64,000 nt of DNA from Dipetalonema caudispina (GCA_013365325.1 JABVXV010000014.1:248001-312000), one strand, 5' to 3'. Positions 25,305-38,384 are shown, counted from the first letter of the stretch. The notes: generated by a model not told the origin, from the letters alone. Made by a program: numbers and translations.

Positions 25305-27303
25305 ATGTCTACAAATATTAATCAATCATCGATGGAGATTATGTCACAGATCCAGAAATCTTCAGCAATACTCCTCAGTACTGGAAATATTCAGCGACAT
25401 CCTGAAGTATTTCGACAAATGTTTAAAAATTCAGCGGAAGAACTTGTGGCTGCACTCGAACATCAGCTCGATGGATCAAATGGACCAGAGTTGGAGATGA
25501 GGTCTGTTATATCGTAATTTATGGAAATTTGAAAAAGGAAATGTTGAGGTTAAGTATGCTTATAATACTTATATTTCCTTTAGAAAGAATAATTTTGAAC
25601 TTTAAACAAAGAGAAACTTCATTGAAAAGAAAATAATGTTTTCCATTACCTAAAAGAAAGAAATGTTTTAGACCGGATGGTACGATAATGCTTGCTCGTG
25701 ATTCAGAAAACTGCCGTTTAAATACCATCGAAAAAGCCGATATGAAGATAACATTAAAGGTTCATGCTTTTTCCTTTGCCTTGACTGGTTTGAGAGGAAG
25801 AATGTGACGAGTTTCTGGCTCTTACCTGAAAAATTACATAAAATTTGGAACTCTTTGTACAAACGTTTAAATATAATTGTTATAAAACATCTGAATAACT
25901 TTCAATGCCTAAAATGAAAAACTAATGGAATTGCAGGTTTTCATGTCTGCATTAGACATAAAACAAGTGGAAGAAAGTATTGATACAGCTTTGCACGAGA
26001 TCAACACTAAATCAGTTTCTCAGCTGATCATTGCTTTCCCTCCGGATGATAAGTTGGTAATCTTCTTTTCATTCTCAAAAACGGTATTGATTTCTGTGAG
26101 GCAAAATTTGCTACAATTTTTAGATTATAGATCTTATTTTTAAGCTTTACGATTACGCTTTGGTTCCAAAACAAAAGAAAATTGAAAGTGTGTTTTTTTT
26201 TCTGTCTGTTTTCATTTTAGGGACATCATTAAAATGGTATAACCATATAATTTATAAATAAAATATCTGCAGCATGGAAAAATGCTATTTCAGATCGTGT
26301 TTGCTTGCCCAATATTTTTGAAAGCTTGAAACATAGAAATAGAGAAATTTTACAGAATATAGATCCGGCTGTACCCTCAGAAGTACAACAATGGCTGTCT
26401 CATATCCTGCCGTTTTGGAGACAGCTAGAAACTTTGGCGAAGACTTATAAAGTAAACACATTGGGTGTAGCGGATCTTGACTATGAGCAGTTAAAAGCGC
26501 TGTATGAATCCACGAATGACCATCGTCCAATGATTGACCATTATAACACTGAACATTGTTGTACGGTTTGTTTTTGCATTTTCATGTAGTTTCAATTTAT
26601 ACTTAGTCAGAAGTAAATTTCAAGTCTAATGGGATACTTCTTTGGAGTTGTGATAGTACCTTTATAGTTTATCTACAACAGGTCCCTCCTGAATTACGTG
26701 AATATGCGAAGCAAAAGGATATTCAGTTGTTGACCCACAATGATCCGAATTTATACAGTATTACTGAAAGATTAGGTGGTACGACCGGGAAACTATTTGG
26801 AAATGAACACTTCGACCTTCTCTTCATTGCGAGGTTTTTTTTTTTTTTAATTTTATTAATATTTGACGCATTTTTTGTGGCTGATAATCTTGATCAGTGA
26901 CGATTTACACAAATATAAGAATGGTTAGAAATACTAGATCTTATTTCTTCTTATTTAAACTGCTAACCTATTGCTGTTAAAAGATAAGGCCCACATTGAT
27001 CAAGTAAGTTATGCCTAATTATTGGAAATCACAGTTATTAACAAGCAACCCAGGTAAACTTTGGTTAATCAGTTGCGAGCAATGTGGAACATTTAATCTG
27101 AATCATATTTTCTGTTTCTCAAGCATTGGTTTCTTGATTGTAATGCTGCTCATTTTTACATGAAGATTTGTAAATATTTAAAGAAAAAATGATTTATAGG
27201 GTTAATAGGAATTAATAATTACAGACTTACGATATGGTTGCGAAGCCGTTCAATAATCGTTGGAAAGGGTTACATCCTCAAGTTCCTCAAAAACATTTCT
27301 TGA
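25305..27303 (+). CDS. GCLM: Glutamate-cysteine ligase modifier subunit
   Basis: Regulatory subunit of the rate-limiting enzyme of glutathione synthesis; it binds the catalytic subunit and lowers its feedback inhibition. Exons 25305-25501, 25672-25759, 25937-26056, 26124-26187, 26273-26565, 26682-26833 and 27225-27303 sum to 993 nt (330 aa), with phases 2, 0, 0, 1, 0 and 2. Family landmarks seen are ILLSTGNIQRHPE near the start, SQLIIAFPPDD, VNTLGVADLDYEQLKALYE, HCCTVPPELREYAKQKDIQL followed by LTHNDPNL, and a final WLRSRSIIVGKGYILK. The fold is aldo-keto-reductase-like in known members. The protein is about 55 residues longer than human GCLM (274 aa). Part of the excess is an inserted region around IIDLIFKLYDYALVPKQKK. 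The start follows a likely trans-splice acceptor. An upstream stress-response site was not identified. Confidence 0.92.
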
Positions 27304-30300
27304 ATTGAGAAACGTTTCGTTCTTGAAGCTGCAGTTTTTAAATATGTACGTGTAGATTCTGTGGTGTAAAAGTAGACAAACTTGGTGGTGATGGTGCTGT
27401 GAATAATGTTCAACTTTTTTGTAAATGTTGGTACCACAAATTTTTTGCCCATATTACAATGTTCTTGTAATGTTAACCAGAAGTGGTGGACTTTTTTGAA
27501 ATTTGAATATGTAGAAGCAATAGAGTTTAAAAGAAGCCTTATTTATCAAAGGTCAACCAGCTAATTAACAGAATGGTTCAACGACTGGTAACATTAGGCT
27601 GTTTCAAGAGGTCGATTCTTTTCGGATGTACGATGTAAGAAGTGTTCCACCAGTACACATTCCGCATTGAATGATTAGATCATCATACTGGAGATAGGTT
27701 TAAATCGCTTTGTTTAGAAATTCAGATCTTTTATTTATTTCTTTGAATTAGAATTTTACATTAATATTTGTATCATTTCGGACGAGTTACTTGAAACCTA
27801 TTGTTAAAGCAGTGGTTTTTGTTTTAAACACTGACTGTATTTCAAATTCCTTAGTTTCGAGTTAAAAAATTCTGGTCCATTTATTTGTGATACTCTCATT
27901 TTTTATCTTACGATGGTGGTTGGTAGAAAATTAAGTGATCTTTTTTGCTTACTATATACTTCAATATTTGTATCCGATGCGTTCCAATATTCAGATTTTG
28001 TGGACTTCAGGAAATAGAATATATTTCACTTCAGAAGAGTGGGAAATTTGTATTCTGTAATGTTTGTAGTTTGTATTTAAGGCGAATAAGATTTTGTTGC
28101 CAGTCATTGCGTATAGACAAAAATTTCCTCGATCCATACCACATCCATGCATGAAAGCCTTTTATATACCAGGAATACTAAGGACAAAACAAATATTTGT
28201 GGAAAGTTCATAATAATCTTACTAGTTTGAATCTCCTTTATTTTAATCCCGGTTGACACTTGAAAAAGTTTCTTTTTTAACTTTAGGCAGAAAATTTTAC
28301 ACTTAAAGGCAATACAACTGCTGGGAATCGAATGCAAAGCCTGTCGTAAGTGATTACTTACTGCTGAGGTGTAAAGTTTTTTTTTCATGTCTTCAAAAAA
28401 ATGAACAGAATTGTATTTTCCTCGTGGAAATAATCTCCTTCGAAGATTTCCTTTCAAATTTCACTTCTCCATCATTTCTCACCTCGATCTCTGCCAAACA
28501 CTTGCACTTTTACAAAGTTATCAATTAATATCTATGTTAAATGGCATTATGGCGACATGCCTGCGACATGTTCATCCTTTTTTTTTCCACCAGAAAAATA
28601 TCTCCTTCTGTTAACCAACATGGAGCATAAGTAATTTGAATAGCCGTTTCTAAGTAGCCGTCTGATTCCGTTTTATCGTTACTTGCTGGACATACTAAAT
28701 AGCAGTAAGTTATCCTTGGAAAATTTTAAATTTCAAATACAATGAAAAAATCTTTAAAATTCGCTAAATAACACCGAAAACACTTACAGTTCAATAGCTC
28801 TAGAGATTAAACAATTCTTGAGCAATCGCAAATCATCGGTTTAAGTATTGTTTGCGACAAAACAATTGCGTTAGGTGACAATGATACTTCAACTTCCATG
28901 TAATTTTGCTTGTCTCACAATGAAATTTAGCAAATATTTCTAATCCCGGTGTACGGTAGCTTATTGTTCGCAACTTCTCCTACAGTAAGATTACAAAATG
29001 ATTAGTTTAAGAGCATGTTAAACGGACTGATGATTGCAGAAATGAAGCTGTACGTTAAGAATCATATCGTTATTTTGTGAATATCAGAAATGGATCATTC
29101 CAAAAAGTTAAAAATGTATGAAATCTGCTCAATTATTTTTTTAAATTTCCTTCTCCTAATATATAACTAAATTAAACTTTCAAATTAGCCTCTCTTTTCA
29201 TCGCTAGAAATTGTCACGAAAATATCATAACTTATACAGTTGCCAGTTAATCAGTCAATCTTTTGATTTCCTCATACTCTAAAATCATTGTTCAATAACG
29301 ATGAATTTTTAAAGTAGAAGAAACATGCATAATTTTTTCCAAAAAGCCGTAAATTGAAAAGCTGTTATTTTTAGCCTCCCTGGATACTACTGAAGACAAC
29401 CATGCAAAAAAACTTACCTGAATTTCTAACTTTTGAAGCACCACCTACAGCATGGATGCATTTGGAAAAACAGTAAATCCATTTTTGATGGCTTTCTCAA
29501 AAGTTGTAACAAGCTTCTTCTTTCAATTTTTTCATTTACCCCTATTGTTAGCCGTATGATCAGTTGTTTTTATCATTGTCTAACATATCAATGCTAAACC
29601 CAATATGTTGAAAGATCGAAATATCGTTGACAGATAATTTCAACATTAGAATTTTAGGCAATATTTTATCGTTGATTAATTGTTAAGTGATTTTTGCAAT
29701 TTATTATATTTTCCGCAGGAATCCTGGATTTCTCGAATTTTGTAATTACCTAGTTCTGTTTATAAGATAACTGAGAATTCATATTTCATAAAATTTCCGG
29801 AAAATATTGCTAAAAAAAAAAAATCTTCCCATTTTATCTGCAGTACACATTTCATAACTTCCTCTGCAGTCATAAATCGAAAAATAAACGAGAGAAAGCT
29901 ATAGATTGGTAAGCTTAAATTAGTATCATATATGTGTTATGCTCAAATGGTATCAGTTACACCACTAGTAAGTATTATCATCCCTGTTGTGCAATATCTT
30001 TTAGCATCATCGTAATAATAAACAAGGTAAGAAGTTATAGATGAGAGGCATCTGTTATTAGAGCTTATCTGTTAAAGTGGGTAAAATAGCTAAGCTTTAT
30101 ATCACAATGGATCGTTTTGCTAGAGATTGATAGATAGCTACAGAACAGTTGTGCTCGTTGATGAAGTAAGTAGTGCAATACTCTCTACTGGTCCCCTCAC
30201 TCCTTTCTCCCCTCCCCCTATCAGAGAATTTAACCTTATCAGTAATCATTTCATCTGTAAATTTCTTGGCCATATCATTAATGCTAAAATAAGACTTATT

Positions 30301-30382
30301 TTATTATAGTATTTTTTTTTATCTTCATAATTAATTTTGGCTTCATTCATGAACAATTTCTTGACTTAATAATGTTATAAGT
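27304..30382. other. About 3 kb without a supported gene
   Basis: Base composition is slightly richer in GC than other spacers, and open frames up to 117 codons occur (minus strand 28104-28457). None has a credible splice partner, family motif or compositional support. It may hold decayed elements. Its right end is the presumed promoter of the SelP-like gene. Confidence 0.4.
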
Positions 30383-33300
30383 ATGGAGAAAATGTACTAC
30401 TACAATGTCATCTCTTTTAATATTTTATTATTGCTGCTATCTATTCTAATATTTGCGAAACCTATCGTCAAGGTAAAAATTATTCCAAAAATTTATTATT
30501 ATATTTAAGATTTAAATTATCAGATCAAAGTTTATTTGATAAATAATACAATGTTATTTTGCAAATTAATAAGATAACAACATTACAAATTAATACAGTA
30601 TTTTTTTTTTTTTTTTTTTTTTTTTTTATGCTATTTGATGAGATCATAAATTAATGATGTGTCATTAATTGATGATCCTAATAAAAAAAAAAGTATCTTT
30701 TTTATCCGAAATAAGACTAATGATACGATTAAATTTTCTTCATATACTTCATCCTTTTTGTATTGAATGTAAAAAAGACAAAACAAATCATCATAGAACA
30801 TTTTTCATCTCTTAGCTTCTTCAAACGTATACAAGCATTTTTCATCATCACATCAATAGCACATTCAATGAATTTTCTCTCCTTTCTTCAACTTTGTCTA
30901 CACTCATGTATTCTTCTCAATAAGGTTTTAATTCTTTTGTTTCATTCTATAAAAAGTATACAAAAATGATAGGTTAATTGTTTAATAATTTTAATTTTTT
31001 ATAGCAATATTAATTCGTATTGGTATCAATTATCATCGCCATTTTTATAATTGTTTAATAAAATTTTTTGCTAAATGTTTATTTTCATTTATTTCTAAAG
31101 TATAAGTTCGAAAATGAAAGAATTCATATTTTTTAGAAGATTGATAAGTTAAGAAAATTCATAATAACTTCACAATAATCATTTTCAAAGTTAACAGTAT
31201 GCATTTATTTCAATTTATATCAGTATTTTTTGCAGGGTTCACCGATATTATGCAATCAGACAAAACCATGGAAATTGGGTGGTCGAGATATTGTCGCAGA
31301 TTCGAAGGGTTTCGTTCTACTAGTAGTACTAATGCCCATGCAATGTGAACATTGCCACAAACAATTGATGAAGTAAATTTATTTTTGAATCTTTTTTAAA
31401 TGAAAATCTTTTGATGTTTTGAAGTATTTCATTATTTACTTATCGCTAAGTTGAAATTTCCTCAAGAATATATTAAATTATAGATTCCAAACAGTAATGG
31501 AAACACTGCCGGAAATAAGGATTGTTGTTATAGCTCCATATGATGAGAATCCTCGTCTGATTGAGCGCTATCGAGGGGAATTCTCTCGTGTTGCAATCGG
31601 TATGGAATCATTGGATGAGCGAATCTGGAGCACACTATCAGGATCTGCTCATGATCATTTTATTTATGATCGGTGAGAAATTAATCTCTATATATTCAGC
31701 ATTGAATTTTCTTCCACACTTATCCCAAGAATTTGATTGTGACACATTAATTCCAGTATAATGAAAAGTTAAAAAAAGAAAAAATTACTATTATTTCTAA
31801 ATTTTTTGCTATCTTAACTTGTGAGATGTGAATAAAAGAAAATGTATTATTTATAATGATGCCTTCTTTATTAGATTTAAAAAGTTGTGCTTTTATGTTT
31901 CATTTCAATATTTTCAAAATTATTTGTAACAAGCATTTCTAGATGTGGACGTCTAGCTAGCGTTATTCGGCATCCAAAAAGTGATACGTCAAAATTTGAG
32001 CATACACTTTGGGCGTTAAAATTAGCTATTAGTTATGCTCAATGTGGTTGGTGCCAGTACGATCCACCCAACTTGCCGCCAGCTCAGAAATCTGCCACAA
32101 CCAATGCTGCGTCTATGCGCCGTGGAAAAACAAGAAAGACTGTAAGGTTTTCCAAAACTATGAATCATTTTTTAAAGATGAGTGTAATTTAGAAATTCTT
32201 CACTAAATTAGTTCGATCCATACATTCAAATGACGTGGAATTGAAAATGATTGATTGAAATAGAAACAATTAATGGGATTCACTTTTAATAAATTGTATA
32301 AAGCAGTACATCGCTATTGAGTGCTTAATAGCATCTAAGAACGGTAGTAGAAAATGAAGAATCCGGAATTCTTCGGAAGGTTTATACTTTGAGATGCTGA
32401 GATGATCTAAGCATTATCTTTGCTATATATGTCCTCCAACAATTGTAACTGATGAGATAGGATGAATATGTTTATCATCTTTAATTGAAAATCATCATGT
32501 TGTGATCGATGGAAAATTGATGAAATTACTTGTGATCTGAAAGGATAGGATAGGTGCAGAGCAAAAGATTTCAGAAAAAGTCTGAAGTAGTGAATTTTAT
32601 CATCAGTAAAAGCTGAGAAATTTTCATTAACAATAAAACGACAACTTTTGATAGCATTAAAAAAAGGATACACAGGTGCATTTTGAGGGAATAAGAGAAA
32701 CATATCAAAGGATTGAATTACTACTAATGCTCAATTTTTTTCATCATTTTATAAATGGAACTGGAAAGGTGGAAAAGATATTAATCTTAGTGAGAAAAAG
32801 TTGGAACGGAATGATTGATTTATTTTCAAAATTTAATAATAACAGTGAGGAAGTTAGGTTGATATTTAATTCCTCAAATTGTATTAAAATTTTAACCGAA
32901 ATTTCTTACATTTATTTTGTAATAATTGAGTAAAGATTGGTTGATACTATGAGAACTTCTGGCTACTATAAGTTCCGTCAAAGTAAGAATCCCATCTTGA
33001 AACTTCTTGAGTTTATGTGAATTGATGGAGAGAGAAAAGAGATACATTTTGAATATATAAACTGGTAATTTATTTTAGAAAAAAAAATCATGCTAACTTC
33101 TTCTGAAAAACTCTTCTTGCTGCATTTCAACAAATTGTTACAACTTCTTAGCGCAATTATTTTTGTGTAAGATGTCCAAAAATAAGTGCTCCAAAGAATT
33201 TCAGCGTATCAAAGCAGTGGTATATCCACAAATTGGTAGAACAAATACAGTGAATTCGTATCGTCGATATGGTATTACATCTGATCATGACCGTTTTTCC

Positions 33301-36300
33301 TTGCGAATTAATACAGTCGCTCCAACACATGAAGGTCATACAAGGATTTCTGGTGATCAGATTTCTCACTTGTCCAGTGTTACTCTTCCATCAACGACTA
33401 TTGAAAGTAATCAAAACACAATAATCACTAGCAGAGAATCACAACAACAGCAACGAGTCTCAGTGCATAAACAAATGCCAAGTCCGCAGCAAACACAACA
33501 AATGTAATATTTCTCGATATAAATATTAAATTCTACAATCTTAAGTCTTAAATCACTTCAAATTAAAAGTGGATTCCATTTGGAATCTAAAAGTAACCTT
33601 TAAAAAAGTTATGAAGATGAACCTGATAAGAATTTAGAAGTAGCGCGATTTTCAACGTAATCCTAAAATAAAAAATAAGGTCAGGAGGATCTTTGCAATT
33701 ATATTCGTCAGCTTCTTTCATTCCGATTTATAGTAATATCAAATCCAATATTTAAAGAAAATTCTATATAACAAGCGCATTACTCACTTCATGATTTCAT
33801 TTCATTATTCCGTTAATTTGGCCTTTTCGATTCAAATCATTTCTTTTTTTTTTCTCCGAGGTGTTTAAGGTTTGAAAGTGGTCAACGAAGGGTTACAACT
33901 CGACCGGATGGATGGACAGTATCACGATCATTACCTAGTGGAATACATCAAGATGGAAGTCAACAACATGAACAAAATCAGCAATGGAAAAAAGAACAGC
34001 AAGATCGGCAGGTGCAAAATGAAAGAAAACAGGAACAAGAGCATCAACAAGCTTTGGAACAGTTACGCATACAACAGGAACAGCAACAGCAACAAAGAAT
34101 TCGGGAATATGAAGAAGAACAAAGGAGGATTCAGGAGCAACGACGATTACAGGAAATACAACGGCAACATGTAGAACAACAAAGACTGCATCAACAAGTG
34201 ATCTCATAACTATTCGTTGAATTTCTATAATCTCTCGATCAAAATTTGCTGAAACAAGTGTGACATTTTCGATTTTCGTTGTAAACCAATAGTGACAATT
34301 TATGAGAAATGCTATATTTAAAAAATTCTTAATATTAGAATTTAACAAACATCAAAAAAAAAAGCTATCGAAATCATTTTAATTTGTAGGAACTCGCAAG
34401 AAGAATCGAAGAACAGCGAAAATTACGGGAACAAGCAAGTGAACTTTACACTGATATAAGTAGCGAAGAACAGGAACGTCATGGGCTTGATCCAAAAACT
34501 GAGAATAATTTGAAACAACTTAAAGCTGGACAAAATCAACAGCAGCAGCAGCAGCAAAACATTCAAGGTCACTTCTAAAAGTTCTCTGATAATTTCGATC
34601 ATTGTCAAAATTCTTACTTCAAATATTGTTGTAACAACATATTATATAGAACCAAAAAAAAAATGTTGATATTCCGGTACTACAAATATAAATAATAATA
34701 ATAATAATATTATCAGGTAGTCAAAGATGAATTATTTTTATAGCAGGAATTCATTTTAGAAATTGATCTCTACTAGGATAATTTACTAATGTTCGTTTGG
34801 CGCTAAATATCATCGTTGAAGAGTTCACTTTCAGATTATACAGTGACAACAAGAGCAGATTCTGATTCCATTAGTCAAGCAACGAAAAGTTCAGCTTTGT
34901 ATGATACAGGAGATGAAGAAAGTGATTATGATTATTCGCAGGCGATCAGTAAAACAACCGCTACTTCAACTGAGAGAGTTGGAATTAAATTGAATTATTA
35001 AATTTTTTTTTTTTCGAGCAATGGATTATTAAATTTTTGAACACATAAATTTTTTGATTTTATATCTGAGGGTTAGGTAAAGAATTATATACTTTTAAAA
35101 GATTTTAGGAAGCAAATTGAGCGAAATATCTTTCGATAATCTAATGTTCCATTGTTAATATGTTACCAAAAATTAATTTCAAATATTTTCTTATAAATCA
35201 TAAATTGATTAAAAGGATGAAGAATAATATTGATTTTTGGGATGGATTAAATTCTGGATTAACTTTTAAAAGTACATCATGAAATCATATAAATGAATGA
35301 ATTAAAAGTACAATATATAAATGAATTTATAATTTGAATTTCCAGACTCAAATCTTAGGTACAAAACCTCCAGAACATCCAACATTTCTTTTCGAGCATC
35401 AAGTACCATGTGCTGCATTTACGGATGAAATATGCATTGAACAGGTACTGTACGCTTTTCAGAACAAATTTTTAAAATGATGAGTTATTGTTGTGAAGCG
35501 TTTATTGCATAAATCCTTCTCAATAATTCAGAAAAGAAGAATTGGAGCAGATAAAATGAGCAAATGTTGTGATAAAGGGATTTATTTAACGGATTTATGC
35601 GTACCGGGACGTTGCACAAATGCTACGACTGAATTATGTTGTATGCAGAAATTTCTTCAGGTTTGTTTCCTTTCTTTTATCTCAAATATTGTATCATTAG
35701 ATAATTAATGTTACGTAAAAACTATTTATTCTAAGTATGTTTACTTATGAAATTAACCTAAAATATGTTCCTGAAAGTTTATGCAATGAGTTGAGAATGT
35801 TTTTTTTTTTTTTTTTTCTCTTTTTTTTGACATACTTTAATTGTTAAGCTGTATCTCAATAAGTTTAATGTTGATCAGACAAATACTACTAACAGTATGT
35901 TATCAGTTATAGGTCGGAAGAGATTTAATAAAGAATTTTTGAAGATGATTTTGTGAAAAGAGATTATTTTCCTTGTTCAATGATATTTAAATTTTATTAT
36001 TTTACAATTGCAGTCCAAATACAAATGTTGTCTAAATGATAGTAAAGCAATTAATTCACCCGGTGATGCATTCAGTCGTTGTTGCTTTCATAAATTTGTA
36101 CAAAATGATGTTAGTTCTTTCTTACAATTGAAGATATTGTTAGTGAGATATTAATTCGAAAAGATATCTATTCTTCTAATTTTTGATTAATTTATCCTAG
36201 AGATAATTAAATATTTCTATAAAAAGATTCACAATGTTTGAAAAAAAAAAAAAGAAATCAATCTGAAAGGTAAATTTGTTTAGTAAAAAATGTAAAATGA

Positions 36301-36760
36301 AGAAGGATGGTGAAAGAGAAAAAACAAAAAAAAGATAAGAAAGAAAATCAGGGATTTTTCTAGATTACTCTAGGAATAATTCTTTCTTTGAAAATTTCAT
36401 TGGAAAAAAAAAAATGAAAAAATAAACTGAATTAATTTCAATTACTTCATATATTTTCAGGATAAATGTTGTCCAGCTCATCGTGCCAAATTTCATTGGT
36501 TAACAGCATATGAGATATGCTTACCCAATGTTCGGGTTGATCTAAGCGGTTTACGATTCACTGTATATCCTACCACTAATCTCGACACCAACCATGATAA
36601 TCAAGCATTGGAAAATACAATAACAATAGATCTAAATGTGGACAAATCATGGGATCATAGTTGTGAGCAAGGTGCCAAAGTGTTGCAATTCCCTTATTTA
36701 CCTAATGATGAACTTGAGGACGAGAAAAAGGGTGATGGGAATAGTGAGGAAAGCAGATAG
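30383..36760 (+). CDS. Secreted SelP-like (Cys form) thioredoxin domain fused to Gln-rich coiled coil and CC-doublet domain
   Basis: Exons 30383-30472, 31236-31372, 31484-31672, 31943-32141, 33172-33503, 33870-34197, 34390-34567, 34835-34977, 35346-35444, 35532-35660, 36014-36109 and 36461-36760 give 2220 nt (739 aa) in continuous phase. Residues 1-26 form a signal peptide (NILLLLLSILIFA). Residues 31-190 match the N-terminal domain of selenoprotein P: a redox CEHC at 67-70 replaces the Sec-x-x-Cys, STLSGSAHDHFIYDRCGRLA parallels the vertebrate NGSKDDFLIYDRCGRLV, and CGWC follows. Residues 206-425 are Ser/Gln-rich then a Gln/Glu/Arg coiled coil, with a CAG/CAA run in the next exon. Residues 533-680 carry CC doublets (KCCDKG, ELCCMQ, YKCCLN, SRCCFH, DKCCPA). 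An ATG opens the 33172 exon, so two genes are possible. However, the extracellular-type C-terminal half would then lack a signal peptide, which favours one gene. Confidence 0.72.
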
Positions 36761-36926
36761 CGCTTATTGAAAATACTCTAATCAATTAATTTCTTATATA
36801 AAATGCTTGTAAATTATTATATTTCATATATTCTTGTATATTACTGTATCCATCTATCAATTTTGACACCATACATATTAATTATTTAATTATTTAGATT
36901 GGAAAAGTAAACTTATCCTATGAAAA

Positions 36927-37151
36927 TTAAAAAGCTAATTTTAAATTAATCAATTTTCTATTCTTTGATGTTCTCAATTTAGGGATGACCACCACCTGTA
37001 GTACTCCTAAAGTTATATATTTTGTATATATGGTATCATTTCCCTTAGAAGTTAGTAAATTCATCCCTTCTTGCTGATCCTCTCTTTGTGCTTGTCTTAT
37101 AATATTGTTGTATCGATACATTGCAATCATTTCCAATTTATGATTTTGCAT
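36927..37151 (-). CDS. Possible 74-aa gene, weakly COX7A-like
   Basis: Single-exon ORF beginning MQNHKLEMIAMYRYNNIIRQ and containing EGMNLLTSKGNDTIYTKYIT, then a short hydrophobic segment LGVLQVVVIP and a basic end. An acceptor (tgtttcag) lies 9 bases before the ATG, as in trans-spliced nematode genes, and an in-frame stop precedes it. The order Gln-rich basic helix, Gly-x-x-LLTSKG, D-x-x-Y, hydrophobic helix loosely resembles cytochrome c oxidase subunit 7A. That likeness is slight, and the frame may be chance. It converges with the SelP-like gene, 166 bp from its stop. Confidence 0.28.
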   Translation of the reverse strand: MQNHKLEMIAMYRYNNIIRQAQREDQQEGMNLLTSKGNDTIYTKYITLGVLQVVVIPKLRTSKNRKLINLKLAF

Positions 37152-37970
37152 TTATTGTTCCTGAAACATCATTTTATCTACTACTTCTTAATAGTTAATG
37201 ACTTCAAAAGCTATTAGATGTTCATAAAATCAAAAAAAGCATTTATCAGATATTTTCAGATTTAGATTGAAATACTAACCTTGGAACTTTGAATTTCTGT
37301 TTTATCTGTAAAAAGAAACTTAATAAATTTTATGTTAAACAGTGATTAGATCTTCACTACCGCTTCGAATAATGTATTTAAAAGTTTTTGAAAGTGTAGT
37401 GATGAGTAATTGAAATCTGGAAATGGTCGAAAAAAACTCGAAATTGTCAAGATTATGGAATTTCATGAATTTTGAAAATTTCAATTTATTAAGCTGACTT
37501 TTTGTTTCATTAATAACATACCTGATACCTTGAGGATAAGAAGAGATATTAATGGTTAGAGGACGAAGAGAAATAAATAGTTGAAATTGTAGAGAAGAAG
37601 ATTGGATACCCGAGAGATGGCCTAATGTAGCACGGCTGAAACCCTGTAGCAAATTGATTAGGCTCTGAATTATGAACCTAATCGTTATTACGTTCAGCTA
37701 TGCCAACATCTTGCCTTGTCCCGTGTCCCGTATGATTCAGATAAAATACATAATAATACATCCCTCTTATAATACATATAGGTTGATGATGACTCGATCT
37801 CTTCAACAATCTGATATTTCAACGACAATGGAATGATTGGAAATTTAAGAATTTCAGGATCAGTATGATTGGTTGACTAACTAACTGACTAACTGACTGA
37901 CTGCTACATAAATAAATTAAATGGACAGTTCTCTTTACCCTCTTTCATTTAATAGAATTTATTATAAGAG

Positions 37971-37998
37971 GGAGAGAGAAAGAGAGAGAGAGAGAGAA
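37971..37998. repeat. (GA)n microsatellite
   Basis: GGAGAGAGAAAGAGAGAGAG... is a purine dinucleotide tract in the spacer between two convergent genes. Confidence 0.85.
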
Positions 37999-38135
37999 AT
38001 AAATGAAGAAAAGCGGTCGAATAATTGAATCCTCAAATAGCTGTCACAAATTGCAGACAATATCACCATTCCTCAGCTTAGTTACTTTACAGAGAGATGA
38101 CAGAGAAAAGGTAACTTTTATGAGACATGAGGAGA

Positions 38136-38137
<2 letters not shown>

Positions 38138-38170
<33 letters not shown>
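38138..38170. repeat. (TA)n microsatellite
   Basis: Uninterrupted alternating TA of about 33 nt. It generates Ile-Tyr repeats in open frames that are not genes. Confidence 0.9.
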
Positions 38171-38172
<2 letters not shown>

Positions 38173-38384
38173 TCAGCATGTACACAGGTGTGATCGGTAT
38201 GTTGTATAGCCACTTTTCTCCTTACCAATTGTCCTTCCACCATCCTTTTATTTACTTAGTTTTTCATCAATGTCACCAACAGGATGACGGAAGATTGGCC
38301 AAAAGCTAAGTTAACTAAACTGATTCTCTTTCAAATGTTTACTGAACAACTCAACAACCAATGCTAATTTGCTCCTTCCTCTAT

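Noticed and set aside
26221..26236. A 16-nt micro-exon (GGACATCATTAAAATG) in GCLM
   Set aside because: It has splice-like borders but cannot satisfy the phase of the following exon. The 64-nt exon 26124-26187 fits both sides.
28300..28400. A tRNA-like B box (TTCGATTCCC on the minus strand)
   Set aside because: The bases beside the loop do not pair as a T stem, and no acceptor or anticodon stem can be drawn.
28104..28457. 117-codon open frame on the minus strand
   Set aside because: No family motif, Lys/Phe-rich composition typical of AT-rich chance frames, no trans-splice-like acceptor and no partner exons.
32407..32933. Open frames on both strands inside the 1-kb intron of the SelP-like gene
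   Set aside because: No phase-compatible acceptor/donor pair links them to the flanking exons, and the peptides are low-complexity.
33935..34348. 137-codon minus-strand frame rich in Val/Ala
   Set aside because: It is antisense to the Gln-rich coiled-coil exon, whose CAA/CAG codons read as Leu/Val-rich on the other strand.
37335..37652. 105-codon open frame on the minus strand
   Set aside because: Composition looks random, no recognised motif, and no splice or conservation support visible.
38003..38309. Open frames with Ile-Tyr repeats
   Set aside because: They are produced by the (TA)n microsatellite.
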